Origin: Nemertoderma westbladi
Lineage: Eukaryota > Xenacoelomorpha > Nemertodermatida > Nemertodermatidae
NCBI GenBank assembly: GCA_032718475.1
Contig: JAUCBJ010006278.1
Coordinates: 1 to 40,637 of the forward strand
Length of the DNA stretch: 40,637 bases
Reading direction: 5' to 3'
Shown here: piece by piece, positions 33,466 through 40,637 of the stretch
Layout: the number at the start of each line of letters is the position of its first letter
How positions within the stretch are numbered: the stretch's first letter is position 1
The notes under the pieces: generated by a model
What the model was told of the DNA's origin: nothing
What the model saw: the letters and a program-made list of their open reading frames with translations, nothing else
The model's database searches: none
Program-made: the position numbers and the translations under genes

Positions 33466-34482
33466 ATGAGTCGAGAGAGAAGAACGACACCGCCGCGGAC
33501 CCCGGACGACGATCTAACGATCCGCGAGGCCACGGCGAGACGATACGGACCCACGACGCCGGTCGATGCTACGCCGACCACGTCGACGCACGTTGACGCC
33601 ACGTCGATAACGAGCGACCCGGCGAACCAAGATGTGGGGGGTCGTCTACAGCGAGAGAGCGAGTCGAGTAAAGGAGAGAGCGAGACGAGGGAGGAGAGAG
33701 ACGAGTCGACACACGACGGCAGTCGATATGCCGATGTCGCCGGCCAGCCACAGGCCGAGGGCGACGGACGGCCCACCGGAACGGCAACGGTGGGGCCGAC
33801 GGTACGACGCCGAACCCGGAGGGAGAGAGGAGATGTCGACGACGAGGACGTCGGGGTCGTCCGGCTCCGACGAGCCTACGCCGCGACCCGGGAACAACTG
33901 AAAGAAGCTAGAGGAGGGGCTGAGATAGACCAGGTGAAGTTGAGGAGACGACTAGGTGAGTCGAACAGATACTTTGATTACCTAGTGCGTTCTGGCCAGG
34001 GAGAACTAGCCAGCGAGAGAGCGAGAGGGGTTGCCATCGAACTGTTTGGGCTATGGGAACGTAGGGGTATGGGGCCTGGTGTAGTGTACATAGGGCCATA
34101 CTTAGTCGATGCCAGGGAAGTTAAGTTAGTGGGTTGGGCGGGACCGCACGAGGGCGAATCCGAGGTTAGCTCCGAGGATTCGGTCTCGTCGGTCAGCGAG
34201 AACCCCGGAAAGCGGGGGAAAGTTAGTAGGACGGAGGGGCGGCGGAAGTCCGTCGCAACCGATAAGTCTGCTACATCCTCCGCAAAAGAAAGACGGGTGC
34301 GAGAGAGTGAACGCATGGCATATAAATTAAAAATGGAAGAATTAGAGTGGCGACTGAGGGGAAGGAAAGAGCAAGAGAGTGAACGCGAAGAGCGTGAGGC
34401 AAGAGAACAGAGCGTGCGGTACACGTACAGTACGTACAGTAACCGTACGGGCGGGGGGGGGGGGGTAGTAGTAGTGCGTTAG
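33466..34482 (+). CDS. Gag-like N-terminal ORF of the LTR element
   Basis: A 338-codon frame from the ATG at 33466 (A at -3). The frame is open upstream to 33409 without an ATG. Residues ~1-120 are polar, Pro/Thr/Asp/Arg-rich and low complexity. A likely helical, Arg/Glu-rich segment follows (LRRAYAATREQLKEARGG, then VKLRRRLGESNRYF). A more ordered stretch comes next (ELFGLWERRGMG, VVYIGPYLVDAREV), then an acidic Ser-rich and a basic tail ending in GGGGG just before the stop. The frame is lost at a G13 tract (34453-34465). Strong GC bias and dense CG dinucleotides contrast with the AT-rich surroundings. By position it is the N-terminal part of gag. No match is recognised with certainty. Confidence 0.6.
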   Translation: MSRERRTTPPRTPDDDLTIREATARRYGPTTPVDATPTTSTHVDATSITSDPANQDVGGRLQRESESSKGESETREERDESTHDGSRYADVAGQPQAEGDGRPTGTATVGPTVRRRTRRERGDVDDEDVGVVRLRRAYAATREQLKEARGGAEIDQVKLRRRLGESNRYFDYLVRSGQGELASERARGVAIELFGLWERRGMGPGVVYIGPYLVDAREVKLVGWAGPHEGESEVSSEDSVSSVSENPGKRGKVSRTEGRRKSVATDKSATSSAKERRVRESERMAYKLKMEELEWRLRGRKEQESEREEREAREQSVRYTYSTYSNRTGGGGGVVVVR

Positions 34483-34895
34483 GAAATATTGGTATTAATA
34501 GTACCGTAGTAAATAACCCTAATCCCTTTATTACAGGAAATATTTTACCCGGTAGTAGTAATTTAAGTTTAAATTCAAATAATAATATTAATTCAAATAT
34601 TCAGAATAATCAAAATAATTCAACTAATTCGAATAGCAATTTAAATTTTGAAAATAATAATAATTCTAACTTAAATAATTTAAATAATCCCGTTTCAAAT
34701 TCTAATAATTTTATTGATTTAACAAATAATATTGGGAATGGTGCTATTAATGTGAACGCATCAGACGTGTATAGCCCGGCAGACGGCGGCCTGGTAGGCC
34801 ACGTAGTTAGTAGGCAGGAAGTGGCGCGGTTGAGCCAACCCGAGGTGGGCCTGGTAGGCCACGCAGTAGTAGGGAGAGAGGCGGGGGTGAATGGA
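34482..34895 (+). CDS. Asn-rich gag-like segment
   Basis: Immediately after the G13 tract a different frame is open for about 138 codons. Its first ~85 residues are very Asn/Ser-rich (for example NSNIQNNQNNSTNSN). It continues with PADGGLVGHVV and a second GLVGHAVV. It ends at two consecutive in-frame TAG codons near 34892. The same phase is used by the later gag frames. It is probably a continuation of the upstream frame disrupted by the G tract. Confidence 0.45.
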
Positions 34896-34927
34896 CCCAG
34901 GCCGTAGTAGAGACAGTGTGTCGACTA

Positions 34928-35300
34928 GAGAGGGGTGTAGAGACGAAGTAAGAGATATTGAAGTTAGATGTGGCGGGTGGGGGGGGGGGGCTACGGGCGC
35001 CCCACCACATGAGATTAGCGGCGAGAGAGGGGGGGCAGAGAATGCCCCACAAGAGGGGTGTAGAAGTGTAGTAAGAGGTAGTGAAGTTAGAAGTGGCGGG
35101 TGGGGGGGGGGGGGGCTACGGGCGCCCCACCACAGAAGATTAGTGGCGAGAGAAAGGGGGTAGAGAGTGTCCGACAAGAGGGACGCAGAAGTGTAGTAAG
35201 AGATAGTGAAGTTAGAAGTAGCGGGTGGGGGGGGGGGGCTACGGGCACCCCACCGCGAGGGATTAGTAGCGAGAGAGGGGGGGCAGGGAGTGTCCCACAG
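34928..35300 (+). repeat. Tandem repeat in gag, ~123-bp unit, 3 copies, each with a poly-G tract
   Basis: Units start at about 34928, 35051 and 35174. Each encodes a segment with EVR-GGWGGG-ATGAPP. Each contains a G12-G14 run (34979-34990, 35102-35115, 35227-35238) followed by CTACGGGC and CCCCACC. The middle run is 2 bases longer and shifts the frame. Confidence 0.88.
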
Positions 35301-35654
35301 GCGTCGGCGGATAATGCGCGGGCCGAATTAGGTAAACCGCAACACCCGGCGACGGAGAGTAATAGGGGGATTGCGAGTATCCCCAGCGGCGTGCGATCGA
35401 GCAGAGAGAGACAGGTTGACGTCGCGAGAGGGCGGGCGACGGAACGTCGAGCCCAGTCAGAAGAGAGAAGATTAGTAGAGTTTAATAGAGAGGTCAAAGA
35501 TAGGAGAAGATTAGTAGAGTATAATAGAGAGGTCGAAGATAGAAGAAGATTAGCAGAGTTTAACCGAGAGGTCGAAGAGAGAAGAAAGGAAGATAATAGA
35601 AGAGTCGTTGCTAGGAGCAACCGGAGAGCGAGGACGGATAGCGAGCCGTCGTAG
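35100..35654 (+). CDS. Gag-like middle ORF with heptad-like repeats
   Basis: The open frame is effectively 184 codons, though the Met at 35100 lies in repeat sequence and is unlikely to be a real start. Residues ~120-165 contain three 16-residue repeats of the RRLVEFNREVEDR type (48-bp DNA repeat at about 35465-35590), highly charged and likely coiled coil. The frame ends at two in-frame TAG codons (35652-35657). The same phase then runs open to 36797, so it joins the DUF1759-like frame with only the TAG pair between. Confidence 0.5.
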   Translation: MGGGGATGAPPQKISGERKGVESVRQEGRRSVVRDSEVRSSGWGGGATGTPPRGISSERGGAGSVPQASADNARAELGKPQHPATESNRGIASIPSGVRSSRERQVDVARGRATERRAQSEERRLVEFNREVKDRRRLVEYNREVEDRRRLAEFNREVEERRKEDNRRVVARSNRRARTDSEPS

Positions 35655-35657
35655 TAG

Positions 35658-36797
35658 AGATGGAGTACGGGAGTCAGTGGGGTCGAACTTCGGGAGATTG
35701 CCGTCGCCCCGGAGAAACGCACCGCACGCCAGGAGAGGGGTACAGGATGTACCGATACGAAGAAGAGAACAGGAGTAGGGGATCGAAGAGAAACTTCCCG
35801 ACGTGATATAGCTGCCGATCGAGAGTACGGTAGTCGCGGGGAGATTCGAGATTCGCGAAGAATAAACTTCGATTCGGAAGGGCACATGCAGACTGCAGGA
35901 CATACTGTAGGCCTTACTGCACATACTATTATAGGCCATGCTGGGAGAGATAGAGTAGGCGATAGGGTAGCGCGGACGACGGGATTAAACCCGGAAGTCG
36001 CGGAGTACATACCGGTAGGTAGGCAAGAAGTGAATAGGCCTATATCGGTACCGGTACAGCAGCATGACTATAATTTCCAGGGACACAACATATATCCAGG
36101 GGAGGGGGGAATTATTGCAGATAGATGTATGGGCCCCAATATATTAACATCAACCCCAGTACCAAACATACCGGTGGGAGGGGGACAGGGTGACATTCCC
36201 CCATCACAATATCAACAATATACCCCAATAGGAGCAAGAACATCGAACCCCTTGGACGAGAGCAGGTCATGCGACACGGAAATATGGAGGGGGCCGTTAC
36301 CCCCAATGATATATCCGACGCAACAAATTAAATCAACAACAGATAGGACGGACAGACCGCACCCAATAGGGGAGTCTATACAACATCCATCGAACCCATT
36401 AGAAGCGCAAGCGATGGGAATGGCCACATTGATCGATGCGTTAAAAACTAGGATCGAGTTACCACCTGTGGAACCATTTAAATTCGATGGGAGTAGGCCG
36501 GAAGAATATCTACAGTTTCGGCGCATGTATAGTAACGAAATACTAACTAAGAACTTGACGCAGGCGGAGTGCCTAAAATATCTGCAAGTATATACAGGAG
36601 GCCCAGCATACGACATCGTGAGGCAATACCAGGGCATCGAGGGCGGCTTCACGACAGCATGGCGGGCGCTAGATAGGGAATACGTTAGTAGAGTTAGAGT
36701 GTTAGAGGTAGTAGAGAGGGCACATAGGGTGCCAGAGAGTAGAGTAGTAGAGAGGGCACATAGGGTGCCAGGTAGTAGAGTAGTAGAGGGTAGATAG
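35658..36797 (+). CDS. Gag C-terminal ORF with DUF1759-like block (BEL/Pao type)
   Basis: The frame is open from 35658; the first ATG is at 35886, giving 303 residues. The first part is Arg/Glu-rich, then a Pro/Gly-rich region. Near residues 190-275 (from 35886) comes PPVEPFKFDGSRPEEYLQF, then LTQAECLKYLQVYTGGPA and a TTAWRALDREY ending. The P-x-F-x-FDG-x-P-x-x-Y/W pattern, the AECLKYL-x-x-x-GG-A helix and the AW-x-x-L-x-x-x-Y/F ending match the DUF1759 gag domain of BEL/Pao retrotransposons. The expected sequel (zinc knuckle, aspartic protease, reverse transcriptase) is absent; short VVERAHRVP repeats replace it and the frame stops. Role by family: capsid-like structural protein. Confidence 0.65.
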   Translation, partial: RWSTGVSGVELREIAVAPEKRTARQERGTGCTDTKKRTGVGDRRETSRRDIAADREYGSRGEIRDSRRINFDSEGHMQTAGHTVGLTAHTIIGHAGRDRVGDRVARTTGLNPEVAEYIPVGRQEVNRPISVPVQQHDYNFQGHNIYPGEGGIIADRCMGPNILTSTPVPNIPVGGGQGDIPPSQYQQYTPIGARTSNPLDESRSCDTEIWRGPLPPMIYPTQQIKSTTDRTDRPHPIGESIQHPSNPLEAQAMGMATLIDALKTRIELPPVEPFKFDGSRPEEYLQFRRMYSNEILTKNLTQAECLKYLQVYTGGPAYDIVRQYQGIEGGFTTAWRALDREYVSRVRVLEVVERAHRVPESRVVERAHRVPGSRVVEGR

Positions 36798-37374
36798 TAG
36801 AGTGGTTGTGGGCACCACAAGCGCCACGTAGATAGAGGGTTTTAGTTAGAGTTAGTAGTAGAGTGGTTGTGGGCACCGCAAGCGCCACGTAGATGGAGGT
36901 AGTAGCAGAGGGTTGTGGGCACCCTAAGCGCCACGTAGTAGAAGAGTTAGAGTTAAAGTTAGTAGGCTTAGAGAGATAGTTAGAGTTAGTAAGAGAGTTA
37001 GATAGTTAGCAAGTGAATAGTAGGTAGATAGTATGATAGCACAGGGGTAGCATTAGAGGTCAGGGCCTTAAAGAGTGGCAGGGAGTAGAGAGGAGATAGT
37101 GAAAGGAACTGTTGGCGAGAGAGAAGAGTGCGATTCAGGTGTGGGGAGAGGGTAAGAGCGAGTTGAGTCAGAGAGCGGAGTTAGAGTGGTGAGAGTGTTG
37201 GGGAAACAAAAATTGTGTGAGAGAAGCGCACGATCAGCCCGACACGAGACGCCAGAGGGTAGTGAGATCATACCCATAGGGAGCGGCCTGGAAAGCCGAC
37301 TCCAAGAAAATAACTCCACCCCACACCCGATAATAGATCGAGTTCCAGCGGAATTGAAGCGCACTTAGTGGTTG
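36798..37374 (+). other. 3' interior of the LTR element, no pol
   Basis: Three imperfect repeats with TTGTGGGCACC and AAGCGCCACGTAG (about 36801, 36860 and 36910) are followed by GTTAGAGTTAGTA-rich DNA. A last short open segment (about 37186-37368, MVRVLGKQKLCERSARSARH start) may be the decayed tail of an ancestral ORF. No pol motif found. Confidence 0.55.
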
Positions 37375-37403
37375 ATGCTATCTTCTCACCGGGAAGATAG
37401 CAT
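37375..37403 (+). promoter_or_regulatory. Perfect hairpin before the polypurine tract
   Basis: ATGCTATCTTC pairs with GAAGATAGCAT across a 7-base loop, ending one base before the G-rich tract. Role unknown; it may structure the RNA beside the plus-strand primer. Confidence 0.65.
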
Positions 37404-37412
37404 GGGGGGGAG
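37404..37412 (+). promoter_or_regulatory. Polypurine tract
   Basis: GGGGGGGAG directly abuts the 3' LTR start TGTTAG, the expected position of the plus-strand primer. Confidence 0.8.
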
Positions 37413-37955
37413 TGTTAGCGAATCAATTCCGCCTCACCAAACCCCATAAAGTGAGCCATAAAGCAATATTGGGAGCACGAGGTTAATTACCAATATCAAC
37501 CTCGTGTCACCCCAATAAAGTGGGAAGGGAAGGAGAAACACACAATGGAGGTCAGGGGCCAAACCCCTAACCCAAAGAGAACAGGTGGAGTGAACGGGAA
37601 CACTCCAAAGGGCGCCAACAGGGGTATCAACCAATCAGAGGGGGGGAAAGGCATCGATTAGGTACAGCAATAAGGCCACCGTGCAATATAACCAGTTACC
37701 AGTAATCATACCAGTCAGTTATCCCAGTATCATATTGGTGCTAGTTAGGTTAGATAGTTTAGCTAGGGAAGGACCGGGACTTTAGTTACCGTATCCCGCC
37801 TTCCGTGTACAACAACCTATATCCATATCTATATCTATATCTTTATGCCGATTATTATATACAACGAACGATACGAACTCATTTACTCTTCACACACGGC
37901 GGGGACGCGTGAACTAACACCGGATAAACCGGGATCCTTCCTGGATCCCGTCACA
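37413..37955 (+). repeat. 3' LTR (543 bp)
   Basis: Matches the 5' LTR except for one substitution and one extra G. It is followed by the second TTACC duplication. Confidence 0.96.
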
Positions 37956-37997
37956 TTACCCTCACACCACAGAAAACGATTCATGTAAGTAACCATT

Positions 37998-38217
37998 TTA
38001 GTTACCAATTGAAGGAAAGGAGCAGGTTTCAGCCTGTTTCTATTTCGGCTATCACGACTATTTCTAACCAAAACAATAAACGATGTTGTTACCAATTGAG
38101 GGAAAGGAGCAGGTTACAGAGACGAATTTTTCTTAAGCAAAACAATAAACGATGTTGTTACCAATTGAGGGAAAGGAGCAGGTCACAGAGACGGGTTTTT
38201 CTAACCAAAACAATAAC
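37998..38217 (+). repeat. Dispersed ~67-bp minisatellite, locus 3 (3 copies)
   Basis: TACCAATTGA-GGAAAGGAGCAGGT followed by CTAACCAAAACAATAAACGA, repeated three times with small changes. Same family as 15490-15905. It begins about 40 bp after the LTR element and belongs to the flank. Confidence 0.92.
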
Positions 38218-38872
38218 CTTTGTTGTTATATCGTATGTTAAAATATCGATATCACTAGAGCTTATATCCGACAATTATTTATGAAATAACTAGTCAAATT
38301 TTTGGAAATTAGGGTTTTTGATGTATAAAAATCTGATGGGCTGAGATAAATTTCCTAATTTAGTCAAGAAATTGTGTTAATAAGCTTCATATAATTGAAC
38401 ATCCAAATGGTAATATTACTTGTTAAATGATTAGAGAAATTTCCTCTACTCAGGAAACTAAATTGGTAACTATATAGAAGTACATAGTTCAGTCAATTGA
38501 TAGCCAGTGAAGTAAAGTTTTAGTTTTCACAAAATTTTGGAAAATCCCACCCATAGTTACCTTGATGCAATGTAAAATCCATGTTGCTAAGAAAAGAAAC
38601 ATGAAACTGTAAGTGTTATTTATGGTTACATTGTTTGGAGATTGGGATTTTTGTCATCTATATACCCAATGTACGTACATAGTACAGTTTTACTATTAAT
38701 TCTATTTAGTCATTAATTCACTGAATATGTCCTCAACGTGGATCGAAATATATCTGGAAATTAATTACTATTATTCTGATTGTTAATTATACCAATTTTG
38801 TAAATTAGTACCGGTAATGTTGTTGTGTCTTGTACAATGTTTATTATATTATCTTCCGTTTATTTACTGTTA
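38218..38872. other. No feature seen
   Basis: AT-rich sequence without recognised gene or repeat. Confidence 0.3.
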
Positions 38873-39228
38873 TGTTTGTTTATTGTTTGTTTATTGTTTG
38901 TTTATTGTTTGTTTATTGTTTGTTTATTGTTTGTTTATTGTTTGTTTATTGTTTGTTTATTGTTTGTTTATTGTTTGTTTATTGTTTGTTTATTGTTTGT
39001 TTATTGTTGTATTGTTTGTTTATTGTTTGTTTATTGTTTGTTTATTGTTTGTTTATTGTTTGTTTATTGTTTGTTTATTGTTTGTTTATTGTTTGTTTAT
39101 TGTTTGTTTATTGTTTGTTTATTGTTTGTTTATTGTTTGTTTATTGTTTGTTTATTGTTTGTTTATTGTTTGTTTATTGTTTGTTTATTGTTTGTTTCTT
39201 GTTTGTTTCTTGTTTGTTTATTGTTTGC
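38873..39228 (+). repeat. 11-bp minisatellite (TTTATTGTTTG)n, about 32 copies
   Basis: Nearly perfect units; one unit near 39007 lacks three bases and a few at the 3' end have TTTCTTG. Since 11 is not a multiple of 3 and the unit has no forward stop, all three plus frames stay open. These frames are artefacts. Confidence 0.97.
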
Positions 39229-40295
39229 TCATCAATTAACTTAATTAGTAATATAGAGTTTAAAAAATGAGTTGATTGCATTTAAAAAAAAAATGTACTC
39301 CATTACTTCAGCTCCGCATCTACAAAGGGAAAGGTTTGCTCTCACTACTTCTATTGGAGGCGGCTCTGTTCAAGTGTCAAGCTTTTTTTTGTTCTCAACA
39401 ATTCTCTAATATCTGGTGTTGGAGTGTGTATTACATGATTTTTCTTTATATAATGTTACTGTGTGGATGAAAGTGGTCTGTAATTATTTGTATATAAATT
39501 TTAAATATCTAAATCTAAATTTATATTGTTTACACAATATATATTTTCCTAGGTACAAAAACAATGAGGCAATATTTATAATAAAAGTACTTTTGAAATA
39601 TTAAAAGTAAATAATTTCTAATTCAAATGAACATTATAAATAATGAGTATGCAATATATACCGCAGACATAATTGGCGACCAAAGAATATGCTCCATATT
39701 CCCGTATGCTCCCGTATTTATTTTCTAAGAGCATGAATGGAACTTCCCAAATCTATTATTCTATTCCAAGGTGACTTCCATCTGGCACTGTTTTCTTTCT
39801 CTTGCTTTTGTCAATTGGTAAAGCCTAATGGAGTGTGAATTAATGGGGAGGATGTGCGTACGGTGCAGTGTTTCCTGTGCATGGGATATTAAGGTAAGAT
39901 ATTTTAAATGTTAATAATGTAAATGTTAAAATCTATAGCTGGAATTTATATTCATTCCAGAAACAAATGTGGATAATTATTAATTAAAAATTAAAATGAG
40001 AAATGAAATACATATGAAAAATTTACAAAACTAAGGTACAGTATGTTGTAGAGGATGGGGGGGTGGGGTGGTGTTCTAGGGACCATGGACGACCTCGAAG
40101 AGTCCCTCGCTGCTCGTGAGTGAGCAGTTCATTATCCCCATGATAGAGGCCACATTGCCGACCAGGATGGCCACATGCAACCTCTACAGAAGGAAGCGGT
40201 GAGATTGAAGCTCCTTTGTAACAGGAGGGAAATCTGGCTCCTACTTCCTTCAGGAACTCGGATGATTCAGGACCAGGGCGGCCCAGAGGGTGTCA
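39229..40295. other. No gene recognised
   Basis: AT-rich to about 40040, then a G-rich run and a more GC-balanced 240 bp (40060-40300) without a long frame or known motif. Confidence 0.3.
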
Positions 40296-40380
40296 TCGCG
40301 TTACGGCTAATGTTGCTTTACGGCTAATTTTTTGAGAGATTAGCCGTAACGCGATTCAAAAAGTCGCGTTATGGCTAATC
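40296..40380. repeat. Hairpin with a repeated TCGCGTTACGGCTAAT motif
   Basis: TCGCGTTACGGCTAAT (40296-40311) is inverted at 40339-40354. A partial copy TTTACGGCTAAT lies between them (about 40317). A further direct copy with one change (GTCGCGTTATGGCTAAT) is at 40363-40379. Stem of 16 bp, loop of 27 bases. Possibly the end of a MITE. Confidence 0.75.
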
Positions 40381-40637
40381 TATTGTCTTGGTTTTACATA
40401 GGGAATCATTATCAATATTATTCAATGGTGTTTACGTACAGACGCGGTTCAAACAATGTAATGTAATAATGTTTTACAGCATGAGAGTATCCGGGAGGGG
40501 GGGGGGATTTTATCATCTTTCATACTGTATGTTCTTCGACAACCTCACATTCAATATTTTAATATACTGTAATATTGTATTCTATGGTATTCTTAGTCAC
40601 AGCCTCAAGCACAGATACCGATTACAGTCAATAATAG
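40381..40637. other. No feature seen
   Basis: AT-rich end of the window with a short G run at about 40496-40506. Confidence 0.3.

Larger units (their letters stand above)
32819..37955 (+). mobile_element. LTR retrotransposon, BEL/Pao-like gag, no pol (5.1 kb)
   Basis: Direct LTRs (32819-33360 and 37413-37955) begin TGTTAGCG and end GTCACA. They are flanked by a 5-bp duplication TTACC (32814-32818 and 37956-37960). By eye the LTRs differ at one base (32891 G versus 37485 A) and by one G in a G run, so insertion is recent. The 4.05-kb interior has gag-like frames but no protease, reverse transcriptase, RNase H or integrase motif in any frame. It is a non-autonomous element that would need enzymes in trans. 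The BEL/Pao assignment rests on a DUF1759-like block. Confidence 0.92.

Noticed and set aside
34761-36010. Long minus-strand frames across the LTR element (up to 307 codons, Leu/Ser/Pro-rich)
   Set aside because: Antisense shadows of a GC-rich, stop-poor gag region; the LTR orientation, polypurine tract and gag motifs place coding on the plus strand.
38817-39270. Three overlapping plus-strand open frames of ~140 codons (Leu/Phe/Val/Cys-rich, membrane-like)
   Set aside because: All three are translations of the same stop-free 11-bp minisatellite; no independent coding signal.

Overview
This is a eukaryotic, very probably invertebrate (marine-type) animal genomic window. It is AT-rich and intergenic, built almost entirely from transposable elements, foldback DNA elements and tandem repeats. 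I found no convincing host protein gene, tRNA, rRNA or CRISPR array. Co-occurring RTE-like LINEs, a Penelope-like element, a BEL/Pao-type gag, a piggyBac-type MITE and tRNA-derived SINE remnants point to Metazoa; the phylum cannot be read from this sequence alone.

Layout. 1-5.1 kb: dispersed repeat families R1 and R2, a ~148-bp tandem repeat, and a weak LINE remnant. 5.1-10.8 kb: a three-level nest. An outer foldback element (arms at 5096-5150 plus 8431-9179, and 10057-10832) holds an inner foldback element (5285-8430), which holds a 5'-truncated RTE-like LINE (5859-8238) with a 10-bp target duplication. 11-19.2 kb: a Penelope-like GIY-YIG endonuclease remnant, hairpin-CTAG element ends, two more R1 copies, five tandem arrays (51, ~64, ~67, 100 and 63 bp), a SINE, a second tRNA-like remnant, and a candidate element bounded by inverted arrays of TATCGCCCC. 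19.2-21.9 kb: nothing recognised. 21.9-24.6 kb: a 2.7-kb minisatellite of mostly 26-bp units with a higher-order repeat. 24.6-27.3 kb: mostly unannotated. 27.3-32.4 kb: a second RTE-like LINE, near full length with a 13-bp target duplication, split by a 1329-bp piggyBac-type MITE in a duplicated TTAA. 32.8-38.0 kb: a young LTR retrotransposon with nearly identical LTRs, a 5-bp duplication and a gag-like but pol-less interior. 38.0-40.6 kb: more ~67-bp repeats, an 11-bp minisatellite and a small hairpin.

How the parts relate. Nothing here forms a pathway. The parts form an insertion history: outer foldback, then inner foldback, then LINE 1; LINE 2, then MITE; R1, then R2 with tandem repeats. 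The gag-only LTR element looks recently mobile but lacks its own reverse transcriptase and integrase, so it probably relied on enzymes supplied in trans. The least ordinary items are that element with its poly-G frame breaks and paired in-frame TAG codons, the inverted TATCGCCCC arrays, the hairpin-CTAG ends, and the ~67-bp repeat found at four loci.
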